From NCBI RefSeq assembly GCF_008635795.1, contig NZ_VWRQ01000009.1:124001-188000 (forward strand): 64,000 nt of DNA. The letters run 5' to 3'. Every line of letters begins with the position of its first letter. Position 1 is the stretch's first letter. The position numbers and the translations under genes are program-made. Below, piece by piece: positions 7,097 to 14,939 of the stretch. The notes under the pieces were generated by a model. That model was not told the origin of the DNA and did no database searches. It saw only the letters and a list, made by a program, of their open reading frames with translations. The DNA comes from Paenibacillus tepidiphilus (GTDB lineage Bacteria; Bacillota; Bacilli; Paenibacillales; Paenibacillaceae).

Positions 7097-9054
7097 CGTT
7101 TCTCCTTCTGCAAATAACCTTGCTTGCGGGCAGCGTCATTCATGGCCCGGATTTGAGCAACTGCCCTTCGCTGCGCCCGGTTCTGCTCAGGTGAGACCAT
7201 AAACACCCGGCCTGCCGGGTCCTCCTTGGAACGTCCGGCACGGCCCGCCATCTGCACCAGCGCCGCCTCGTCGAACAGGCTGCTGTCCGCATCCAGGATA
7301 AATACGTCACTGCGCGCTACCGTCACCCCCCGCTCCAGAATGGTCGTTGTAATTAGGAGAGTGATCCGCCGTTCCCGGAATGCCGCTACCTTCTCCGCGC
7401 GGAGCGGGTCCTTGGAGGAAGTCCCCTCGATTACGGCTCCGGGAAGCTGTCGCCTGAGCAAGTTAAGCAGCGGATCGATATGTACAATGCGCGATACAAA
7501 AAGAAAAATCTGCGCGCTTCGCTCCATGGAGTGTTTCAATTCCTGAAGCAGAGCTTTGGGCAATCTGCCCCGCTTGAGCATATGATGTACAGCTTCCGCA
7601 CGAAGACGCGTTGGCAGCGGCAAGGGATGCCCATGGAAACGAACCGGTACTTTGGCATGCCGGAGTCTGCCCGCAGCAGTCTGCCGCTGCATGTCTGAGG
7701 GCGGAGTGGCGGAGAGGTAAATAAAGCTCCCGCCAGGCTTACAAGCCTGCTCGGCCGCAAACGCCAGCATTGGATCGTTGTGAAAAGGGAATGCATCAAG
7801 CTCATCTATTATCACCAGGTCGAACCCCTGGTGAAACCGCAGCAGCTGGTGCGTTGTAGCCAGCGTAATATCTGCCCGGTCCCAGCGCCCCGGGCTCCCC
7901 CCGTACAGCACGGCGAGATTCGCCGCCGGGAACGCCCGCGCGATGCGCGGCGCCAGCTCCAGCACGACGTCGCGCCGCGGCGTCGCAACCAGCGCCCGGC
8001 CGCCGGCTGCGAGCGCTGCCTCCAGGAGCGGGAAGGTGATCTCCGTCTTCCCCGCTCCCGTTACCGCCCAGAGCAGGAACCGCTCCGGGCGGCTGTCTGC
8101 GGAGCGCCCGCGCCGCTCCGCCAGCACCCCCAGCGCGGCAGCGGCGGCCGCCGCCTGCGCCGCACCAAGCCCCCACCGCCGCTGCAAGCCGGCGGCGGTG
8201 CCGTCGCCTGCCGTGCAGCGCACGGCAGGCCGGGGCGCGCTGCGGACCAGCAGCGCGCAGGAGCGGCTGCGCCCGAGTGCGAGGCAAGCCTCGCAGTAGG
8301 CGCAGCCCGCCAGGCCGCACGCGGCGCATGCCGCGGCGCCGGTGGCCGCGCTGCCGCAGCGCAGGCAGCGCGGTAGGGCGCGGCGGCTGCTGGCGCCGCG
8401 CCAGGGCAGGCGGAGCGGCGCAGCGCGCTCCCCACAGGCGAGGGCCGCCGTCAGTACAAGGCGGCCCTGCAGCTGGGCCAGCTGGGCGGCCGCCTGCCAT
8501 TGGCCGGCCAGGCCCGGGAGGCGCTCCTCAATCAGCGCCTCCACTTCCGGCTGGAGGAGCGAGCGTCCCTCCAGCGCAGCGGCCAATTGCCGGGCGGCCT
8601 CATCCAATCCTGCCAGCCATGCCGCCCCAGGCCCGGCTACCGTCTCCACTGCCACCTCGCTTACATTTGTAATCTCACAGGGCTGTGTCTCATTCACAGC
8701 CCAGCCGTTTCCTCTGCGCTCATAGCGCCGGACCGCCTGCAATGGCAGCCATTCCAGGGTTCCTCCACCCCTCTGTTCCTGCTTAAGTTCTGCCTTTAAA
8801 GCCGCTGCCGCATAGCTACGCCAGTGCAAAGAGCTCCATGACTCCATAGCCACAGCCTGCTTCCAGCTATCTCTTAGCTTTACTGCCCAGCCCAGTGGAA
8901 GGCTAGGGGATAACACCACCAACTGCTCAGCAATAATGCTGTTTCCGACACCGGCCCCCGCTCCGCTCCACCATAGCATGTCTACCTGTAAATCCAGTGA
9001 AATCCACAGTTCCCAGCGTTCCTGCAGCCTTACAGCATATAGGGTTACTTTCAT
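7093..9054 (-). CDS. comFA: ComFA, DEAD-box DNA-uptake ATPase
   Basis: A 653-residue superfamily 2 helicase-like ATPase that powers DNA import during transformation. A four-cysteine zinc module (CLRCG...CAACG...CAYC) lies near residues 228-255. Walker A AVTGAGKTE is near 335, a DELD form of the DEAD box is near 417, and SATPP follows. The C-terminal motor half has QMAGRAGRSKEDPAG. ComFA is usually nearer 450-500 residues; the extra length is an N-terminal region unlike the rest. The stretch 7900-8560 is extremely GC rich and codes for Ala/Arg/Leu-rich sequence, so the local reading frame deserves care. The start has GGAGGAG upstream. Confidence 0.92.
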   Translation of the reverse strand: MKVTLYAVRLQERWELWISLDLQVDMLWWSGAGAGVGNSIIAEQLVVLSPSLPLGWAVKLRDSWKQAVAMESWSSLHWRSYAAAALKAELKQEQRGGGTLEWLPLQAVRRYERRGNGWAVNETQPCEITNVSEVAVETVAGPGAAWLAGLDEAARQLAAALEGRSLLQPEVEALIEERLPGLAGQWQAAAQLAQLQGRLVLTAALACGERAAPLRLPWRGASSRRALPRCLRCGSAATGAAACAACGLAGCAYCEACLALGRSRSCALLVRSAPRPAVRCTAGDGTAAGLQRRWGLGAAQAAAAAAALGVLAERRGRSADSRPERFLLWAVTGAGKTEITFPLLEAALAAGGRALVATPRRDVVLELAPRIARAFPAANLAVLYGGSPGRWDRADITLATTHQLLRFHQGFDLVIIDELDAFPFHNDPMLAFAAEQACKPGGSFIYLSATPPSDMQRQTAAGRLRHAKVPVRFHGHPLPLPTRLRAEAVHHMLKRGRLPKALLQELKHSMERSAQIFLFVSRIVHIDPLLNLLRRQLPGAVIEGTSSKDPLRAEKVAAFRERRITLLITTTILERGVTVARSDVFILDADSSLFDEAALVQMAGRAGRSKEDPAGRVFMVSPEQNRAQRRAVAQIRAMNDAARKQGYLQKEKR

Positions 9055-9308
9055 TGCTGTATCTCCTCCGGCAGAATAGTATTTTTAAAACATTCAGCAG
9101 ATTCACCACAAAAGCGCCATGCCTATAACCACGACTGTTAAATTATTGGTCAGCCACTGTTATGAAGTTCTGCACTTCCCTGAACAATCCTTAATTTCGC
9201 TCCTATAAGCAAAACTCCGTGCGCTAATTGAAGAGTATTGTATACATACCTGTGCAACCTTCTCAGCTTTGATGACCGTCCCTTCTGCCCTCCCTCCCAT
9301 TTCCAACA
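9055..9308 (-). other. non-coding spacer upstream of comFA
   Basis: About 250 bp with no credible coding potential on either strand. It should contain the comFA promoter. I see only a weak candidate just upstream of the ribosome site and no convincing paired ComK boxes. Confidence 0.5.
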
Positions 9309-9352
9309 CAAAAAAGCACACTTCTCCACGTTTCGTGCCGGAGAGTGTGCTT
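9309..9352 (-). terminator. terminator after the 147-residue membrane protein gene
   Basis: The stem AAGCACACTCTCC / GGAGAAGTGTGCTT, with one mismatch, is followed by TTTTTTG on the minus strand, 25 nt past the stop codon of the gene at 9378. Confidence 0.85.
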
Positions 9353-9377
9353 CACTCAAATATAAATCGATATTCGG

Positions 9378-9821
9378 TTAATGTTCGCGTTTGGATCCGA
9401 ATCGCCCGCTTTCCGGCATTCTCATCAACGGCATCACAGCCGGACCGCCTGCGGTCCGCAAGTCGAGAACATGCTCACCCCAGACTGCGCGCTGCTCCCC
9501 TATGTCTTGCATAAGCGCCAGGGGAGCGATATCCACCGACGCGCCGTCCAGCGCCAGCCTTGCTGCCACCGTTACGGTCCGGTCATCCGAACCGTCATCT
9601 ATCAGGGTTACATACAGAGGCTTGCCGGTCAGGAAAGCCTGAACAGGCAGCATCCGGATATACCATTCCACAACGGCTTCATGATTGCGGGTAATCATTA
9701 TATAATGCAGCACCTTGCCGATTCGGAGCTTCTGCCGGGTACGCTCCCGGTTATGCAGAATGTGGACCAGCATGGCCGCAAATGCATAAACAACCGCAAT
9801 CCATATCAGCTGGATGACCAT
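9378..9821 (-). CDS. small membrane protein of unknown function
   Basis: 147 residues. One hydrophobic segment at residues 1-20 (VIQLIWIAVVYAFAAMLVHIL) is followed by a basic stretch and a soluble domain. That domain contains VTLIDDGSDDRTVTVAARLA, which resembles the nucleotide-binding start of GT-A glycosyltransferases, but the protein is too short for a complete enzyme. The ribosome site GAGGAGGT is excellent. It stands alone between comFA and degU, where B. subtilis has degV. I do not recognise the family; a signalling or accessory role is possible but not shown. Confidence 0.75.
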   Translation of the reverse strand: MVIQLIWIAVVYAFAAMLVHILHNRERTRQKLRIGKVLHYIMITRNHEAVVEWYIRMLPVQAFLTGKPLYVTLIDDGSDDRTVTVAARLALDGASVDIAPLALMQDIGEQRAVWGEHVLDLRTAGGPAVMPLMRMPESGRFGSKREH

Positions 9822-9995
9822 GGCGTTGCACCTCCTCTTATACCGACACTATATGCCGGCAGCAAAAGGTCCGTGACTGCCCATGGATTCGTGCATGGCC
9901 CGAATACCAGCTAATATGCTGAATATGTGATACAACGTATGTACCCTTGCCCCCGGTCTGGGAATAACCCCTAGAACCGGCTGAACCTTAAACGG

Positions 9996-10718
9996 CTATA
10001 ATGTGACCCAGCCATATTTGATCGAGTTGATAACGGCCTGCGTCCGGTCGTCAACCTCCATCTTTTGAAGAATGCTGCTGACATGGTTCTTAACCGTCTT
10101 TTCACTGATAAAGAGATATTCACCAATCATCTTGTTGCTCTTGCCTTCAGCCATAAGCCGGAGAACCTCAGCTTCGCGCCGGGTCAGCGGATTGTTATCG
10201 CCGGCCACGAATTTGACGCCTGCTTCCTTCACGCTGGTCTCGGCCATCGCGCCGGTCTCATTGAGGTAGGTCATGCGGCGCAGCTGATTGATCAGCTTGC
10301 CTGTCACCTTCGGATGAATAAAGGCATGGCCTTCACAGACGGACCGGATAGCATTGATCAGCGATTCGGCCTCCATGTCCTTCAGCAGATAGCCGTTGGC
10401 GCCTTTGCGCAGCGTCTCGAATACATAGCTCTCGTCATCATGAATGGACAGAATAATTACTTTGACGTCCGGAAACATCTCCCGCAGCTTCTGAGTAGCT
10501 TCCACACCGTTCTCAATCGGCATATTGATATCCATCAGTACGATATCCGGCTTGTTGACATTGCAGAACTCCAGCACCTGAATCCCGTCACCGCACTCAC
10601 CAATGACCTCGATATCCTCCTCCATATTTAAAATCCGCTTCAGCCCTTCACGAAACAACTGATGATCATCGGCCAAAAGAACTTTAATGGGCGACTTTCC
10701 TGTATTTTGATTCTCCAT
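9996..10718 (-). CDS. degU: response regulator DegU
   Basis: 240 residues. The receiver domain has the phosphoacceptor Asp at about residue 63 in IVLMDINMP and the acidic pair ADD near 16-18. It is followed by a linker and a LuxR-type helix-turn-helix, LTRREAEVLRLMAEGKSNKMIGEYLF..TVKNHV. It controls exoenzymes, competence, motility and biofilm genes in Bacillus. The ATG at 10716-10718 overlaps the degS stop as TGATG and has GGGAG 7 nt upstream, so it is preferred over the adjoining GTG. No terminator with a clear T-run follows, although a GC-rich inverted repeat lies at about 9950-9990. Confidence 0.96.
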   Translation of the reverse strand: MENQNTGKSPIKVLLADDHQLFREGLKRILNMEEDIEVIGECGDGIQVLEFCNVNKPDIVLMDINMPIENGVEATQKLREMFPDVKVIILSIHDDESYVFETLRKGANGYLLKDMEAESLINAIRSVCEGHAFIHPKVTGKLINQLRRMTYLNETGAMAETSVKEAGVKFVAGDNNPLTRREAEVLRLMAEGKSNKMIGEYLFISEKTVKNHVSSILQKMEVDDRTQAVINSIKYGWVTL

Positions 10719-11878
10719 CACATGACTCCCTTCCCTTCCACATTCGTCGGAATATGGATTATGATTGTTGTGCCCTGATTCTCAGCTGACTGAATTTCCA
10801 TTCTTCCTTCAAGCAGTTCGACCCGCTCACGCATCCCTACCAGACCGAAGCTTTCCCTGTTGGTCTGTTCGCTGATCTTCTTAATATTAAAGCCTACTCC
10901 ATTATCCTTTACGACAATCTTAATCAGCTGGGCCTGATAGGTAATCTCCACCAGAACATAACTCGGATACGCATGCTTGGCCGCATTCGACAACGCCTCC
11001 TGAACGAGACGGTATACAGCAGCCTCCATCGCCGAGGTCAATCGGTGTTCCTTGCCTCTGGTCTCAAAAGAAGTGCGGATCTTCGTCTTCTCCTCATAAT
11101 CATGCACATACTTGCGGAGGGTAGGGATTAACCCCAGGTCATCGAGTGCCATCGGCCGGAGATTAAAAATAACCTTGCGCATCTCTTCCAGACTGCCTCG
11201 GACCTGCCCTTTTAAATCTATTACTTCGTCCTGTACCAAGCCAAATTCCTGCTTCACCAGCATTCTTTCTACAATTTCCGTCCTTAGGACTAAATTCGCC
11301 AGCATTTGAGCAGGACCGTCATGAATTTCCCGGGCAATTCTCTTGCGCTCTTCTTCCTGGGCCAGGATAATTTTAAGCCCAATCATTTGTCGATTTTTGG
11401 CGCTTTCGACTATTTTCGACACTTCGCCTAATTCTCCCGACAAATATTCGAGCACAACACTCATTTGCGAACCAATGGACTCTGCCCGGACCACAGAATT
11501 TTCGACACTGCGCACCCGCATCTGCAGTTCATCCCTGCGGCTCCGCAAATACGCCTCCCGCTCTCTCGTCATCATCAGCTCCAGCTGCAGCTCCGTCGCC
11601 TTTTCATAGGCAACCCGAATATCTTTCTCCGTATAACGGACAAAATCCCGGCTGACTTCCGTCAGCCGGATGCGGGAACGATGATATTGCAGCTCCAGCT
11701 TGTCCACCTTTTGAACCGTTTCATCCGTTTCTTCCATCACCCGCTGCAGTTCTTTCTGGAGTGCAGCATGCTCTTCCCGTGCAACCTGCAATATTTCAAA
11801 TATCTGATACTTGCTGCTCTCCATCACGTCGATGGTATTCTTTATGACGCGATCTATCGCATCGGCTTGAAATTCCAC
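10718..11878 (-). CDS. degS: sensor histidine kinase DegS
   Basis: A 386-residue cytoplasmic histidine kinase with no membrane segments. A long coiled coil (about residues 30-160) forms the sensor. The HisKA_3 dimerisation motif REIHDGPAQMLANL places the phosphoacceptor at His186. The HATPase domain has the N-box EALSNAAKHA and DNGVGFN. The start is GTG with a weak GGGG ribosome site, consistent with modest expression. The stop overlaps degU. Cognate partner of DegU. Confidence 0.96.
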   Translation of the reverse strand: MEFQADAIDRVIKNTIDVMESSKYQIFEILQVAREEHAALQKELQRVMEETDETVQKVDKLELQYHRSRIRLTEVSRDFVRYTEKDIRVAYEKATELQLELMMTREREAYLRSRRDELQMRVRSVENSVVRAESIGSQMSVVLEYLSGELGEVSKIVESAKNRQMIGLKIILAQEEERKRIAREIHDGPAQMLANLVLRTEIVERMLVKQEFGLVQDEVIDLKGQVRGSLEEMRKVIFNLRPMALDDLGLIPTLRKYVHDYEEKTKIRTSFETRGKEHRLTSAMEAAVYRLVQEALSNAAKHAYPSYVLVEITYQAQLIKIVVKDNGVGFNIKKISEQTNRESFGLVGMRERVELLEGRMEIQSAENQGTTIIIHIPTNVEGKGVM

Positions 11879-11934
11879 GGATGCTGCCCCATTTCTATCG
11901 GATCGTTATAAAGGCTTGCCTTTATATTAACATA

Positions 11935-14670
11935 TCACGATTCGATAGTTACGGTCTTCGTTTTCTGTTCCCAATTTACGGTTAATCCAAGCTGCTCCGA
12001 GACTAGGCGGAGCGGTACTAAAGTCCTGCCTTGCAGGATTAAAGGTGCTACTTCAGCGCTTTGCCGCTTCCCGTTCAATACGAACTCCTTCTGGTTGACA
12101 GTCAGATCAAGCGCCTTGGCTCCGCGCAGCACCATAATCTTTTTGGTGGTCTGGTTCCACGAAGCACTGCCGCCAAAGGCATCCAGCACATATTTGATCG
12201 GCACATAAGTGGTACCTTCCTTAACGATCGGCGCTACATCCAGCGCTTTCTTCGTGCCGTTGACCGTCATCGCTTTCGCTCCGATCACCATCGAAGCCGT
12301 CCCCGTTGGAAGACCCGCTTCGCTGGAGAGCGATGGCATTACAAAGGAGATATTATCAAAGGCTACTGTACCCGTCTTGGCCCGTTCATCCTGCCCTTCT
12401 TCGACATTGACTACATAGACCCGCTTCAAGCTTGCCGGGAATTTAATACCCGATGCAGACAAGTCGATATTCAGGCTCTTCCAGCCGTTCCAGTCAATCA
12501 CCTTGGCCAGGTCAATATATACGGTCGAACCGCCTGCGTCCACCACTTCGGCGCGCAGCCAGTTCAGACTCATATCGCCCATCACATCAAGCGACATCGA
12601 GGTAGCGGCGGCCGGAATGCTCTTGCCGGCGCTTCCGTTGAGCTGGGCATAAGCATACATTTTGCCGCTGCCTGCCGTCATGTCATAGCTGAGTGACAAC
12701 ACCTTGGAGCCTGCCCGTTCGGCATTTCCCGCAGTAACCGCTGCGGTTCCCGTTACTCCTGCCGCATTGGTCGTAAACGCAATCGGATAGCTTACATTCT
12801 CGAAATTCTCCCAAGGTGTAGCTGCGGCCGTAGACAGCACGACTGCTGTGCTGAAGCCGTCATACCGCGCGATTGCATAGCCGGTAGTCGCTCCGGCATT
12901 TACCGACTCCACCTTCAATTGGCCATCGGCGACACTGCCCTTAAAGCCGACGAATTCCCACTTCAGTGCCGAATTCGGAACCGTAATCGTGGCTCCGCCC
13001 TTGGTCACAGCCGTTACAGGAACAGCTACCGATGCGCCCGCCACCAGTGGTGCAGTGGCCGATCCGGCAGTCAAGCTGCTCAGATCCTCTCCGCCCAATA
13101 CCGTTACCGTAGTCGAAGCGCTGGCCGCCCCGCTGGTTGCGGTCAATGTCGCTGTTCCTTTTTTCACTGCGGTGGCCACGCCCCCGCTCACCGTCACCGC
13201 ACCGCCGCTGGATGCCCAGGCCGGATTCGCGGTCGCCAGATCAATCGGATTATAATACGTATCATAGCCCTTTAATGAATAATTCACCGATTGTCCGATC
13301 AGGAGCACATTGCTGCCGCTGATCTTAATTCCTTTGACTTCCCCCTGCGGAGCATTCGTATATACTCCCAGTCCATTGACGATACTGCGTTGCTCTGTCC
13401 CGTACTCGGTATTAAAAGTAAGTGTGGTAGAGGTCTCCGCCAGAGGCCGGTCGACCATCGTGGTAGACCCTCCGCCGTCCAGGTTAATCCCCTTATAGAC
13501 GCCGATACTCGTCATAAACGATTGCAGTTCAGTCAGTGACATCCCGGAGCTGTTGTCGTTCTTCTGTACGGCAATCATGTACACATACTGTCCGTTCTCG
13601 GAATAGCCGAGTGCTGTACGGGCACGATAACCGCCAATACTGGAGGTCGAACGGGAGAAGGTTGCCGCTTTTCCGTTATTTACCAGGATGGTGTGTCCGC
13701 CGATCATCGTCTGCAGGCTGGCCGGATCAAGCTGCTGCTGGGTGGTCTTGGACCGAAGCGAGTAAACAGTGTTTAGGTTCTGGCCTACGGCCAGATGCCC
13801 TCTGACAAACTGCGCAGCTAAGCCGTGGGTGCGTAAAATATAGGCACCTTCAGGGACAGCAATCGGTAGTCCACCCATGCCCTCTGCCGAGATTTGGGTG
13901 ATGACACCGTTCTCTACCAGCACCTCGGTTGGCGTCGTCGAACTGTTTTTCGGCCGTTCCAGTGCCGTCCAGGCATCAGTGTAGATATAGGCAGCATTCG
14001 CATGGCTGTAAGTAGAGCTTCCACCTTCCGGACTGTAAGCGCCTTTGTTGATCCCCGAGAGAGGGAACTGGGCACCGTCGGCTGCCGTTACCATGCCCTC
14101 AAAAGTAAATTCATCAATAATCGGTTTACGGTCTTTAGTTACGGCAAAAGCGTACATTCCGTCCAACTGCGACGGCGTGGACACTACCACACCTCCCGAG
14201 ACCTGCCCGCCGATAGGCGCGCCTTCGCCGCCTGTATTGAAATAATCGCCGTTGATCGCGGCAACTGCGCCCGTCTCTGCTGCCATACCGCCTGTGCTTT
14301 GGCGTGTCGTCAAGTTGCCGTTTTTGCCGGTCATCACATCAAGCGAGACGTAGGGGTTATTTAAGTCCACCCGGATGACATCCGCCAGTCCGGCCGCACT
14401 TTTTCCGGAGCGGGTGGTTGTATATTTATATTTCATCATAATGGCACCGGAAGTAATGACCTCTTCTCCCAGCTTGGTTACACTCAAGGCGGACGCTGCC
14501 GCGGCCACCGGCGAAGAACCGGACCATAGCTGTGGCAACCCTTCACTTCCAACTACCGGCATGATCCACAATACTCCCGCGAGCGACGCGGCGATCCACC
14601 GTTTGGCCGATGGTCTGCTTTTGCCCTTTGTCCGTCCGCCGCTCTTCTTCTCCATGAACACTTCTTTCAT
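11935..14670 (-). CDS. secreted phosphodiester glycosidase with copper-amine-oxidase-like stalk domain
   Basis: About 911 residues, exported. A basic N-terminus (MEKKSGGRTKGKSRPSAKRW) and hydrophobic core ASLAGVLWIMPVVG form the signal. Residues about 90-420 are a phosphodiester glycosidase (NAGPA/DUF4397-type, PF09992) domain with INGDYFNTGGEGAPIG and GINLDGGGSTTMVDR. Next come a Big-2-like Ig segment and a jelly-roll-like region. The last 120 residues are two copies of the stalk domain (PF07833: VNGTKKALDVAPI..YVPIKYVLDAFGG and LNGKRQSAEVAPL..LVPLRLVSEQLGL). The chosen ATG (14668-14670) has GGGAG 13 nt upstream; ATG five codons later is an alternative. It probably acts on wall or exopolysaccharide glycans. 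Confidence 0.85.
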   Translation of the reverse strand: MKEVFMEKKSGGRTKGKSRPSAKRWIAASLAGVLWIMPVVGSEGLPQLWSGSSPVAAAASALSVTKLGEEVITSGAIMMKYKYTTTRSGKSAAGLADVIRVDLNNPYVSLDVMTGKNGNLTTRQSTGGMAAETGAVAAINGDYFNTGGEGAPIGGQVSGGVVVSTPSQLDGMYAFAVTKDRKPIIDEFTFEGMVTAADGAQFPLSGINKGAYSPEGGSSTYSHANAAYIYTDAWTALERPKNSSTTPTEVLVENGVITQISAEGMGGLPIAVPEGAYILRTHGLAAQFVRGHLAVGQNLNTVYSLRSKTTQQQLDPASLQTMIGGHTILVNNGKAATFSRSTSSIGGYRARTALGYSENGQYVYMIAVQKNDNSSGMSLTELQSFMTSIGVYKGINLDGGGSTTMVDRPLAETSTTLTFNTEYGTEQRSIVNGLGVYTNAPQGEVKGIKISGSNVLLIGQSVNYSLKGYDTYYNPIDLATANPAWASSGGAVTVSGGVATAVKKGTATLTATSGAASASTTVTVLGGEDLSSLTAGSATAPLVAGASVAVPVTAVTKGGATITVPNSALKWEFVGFKGSVADGQLKVESVNAGATTGYAIARYDGFSTAVVLSTAAATPWENFENVSYPIAFTTNAAGVTGTAAVTAGNAERAGSKVLSLSYDMTAGSGKMYAYAQLNGSAGKSIPAAATSMSLDVMGDMSLNWLRAEVVDAGGSTVYIDLAKVIDWNGWKSLNIDLSASGIKFPASLKRVYVVNVEEGQDERAKTGTVAFDNISFVMPSLSSEAGLPTGTASMVIGAKAMTVNGTKKALDVAPIVKEGTTYVPIKYVLDAFGGSASWNQTTKKIMVLRGAKALDLTVNQKEFVLNGKRQSAEVAPLILQGRTLVPLRLVSEQLGLTVNWEQKTKTVTIES

Positions 14671-14728
14671 TTTCAGTGTAACTCTCCCATCTCTTTTTTT
14701 CGCAGGAAGGCTTTCTTCCATTCAAAAA

Positions 14729-14770
14729 CGCGCCACTCAGGCATACGTCCTTCATCTGCCGATTAGCGCG
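14729..14770 (-). promoter_or_regulatory. leader hairpin with T-run upstream of the glycosidase gene
   Basis: On the transcript, CGCGC pairs with GCGCG, and inside it TCGGCA pairs with TGCC(T)GA around a 13-nt loop, directly followed by TTTTTG. It sits 59 nt before the start codon and downstream of the ECF-type promoter. It could be an attenuator or merely a 5' stabiliser. I recognise no riboswitch class here. Confidence 0.45.
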
Positions 14771-14803
14771 TACGAACAGACCCTGTTTTCCCGCCACTCT
14801 TTA

Positions 14804-14831
14804 ATAGACTAAATTCATGGGGAAAAGTTGC
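14804..14831 (-). promoter_or_regulatory. ECF-sigma-type promoter
   Basis: Minus strand GCAACTTTT (14823-14831) and GTCTAT (14804-14809), with 17 nt between GCAAC and GTCTA. This matches the general ECF pattern of an AAC-containing -35 and a CGTC/GTCTA -10. The predicted leader is about 125 nt. Confidence 0.6.
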
Positions 14832-14876
14832 GACTTTTACTAGATTTGCAGATTTTAATTGTTTTCCGGCCAACAC

Positions 14877-14899
14877 AAAAAAGCCCCACAATGTGGGGC
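14877..14899 (-). terminator. terminator after the 1346-residue SLH protein gene
   Basis: The perfect inverted repeat GCCCCACA / TGTGGGGC is followed by TTTTTTG on the minus strand, 40 nt past the stop. Confidence 0.9.
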
Positions 14900-14939
14900 C
14901 TTTGCTTGGATGCCGGTTCAGACCTTCACGCGGAGGTCA

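Noticed and set aside
14543..14797. An 84-codon minus-strand frame over the glycosidase leader
   Set aside because: Out of frame with the signal peptide, without a ribosome site, and it spans the leader hairpin.
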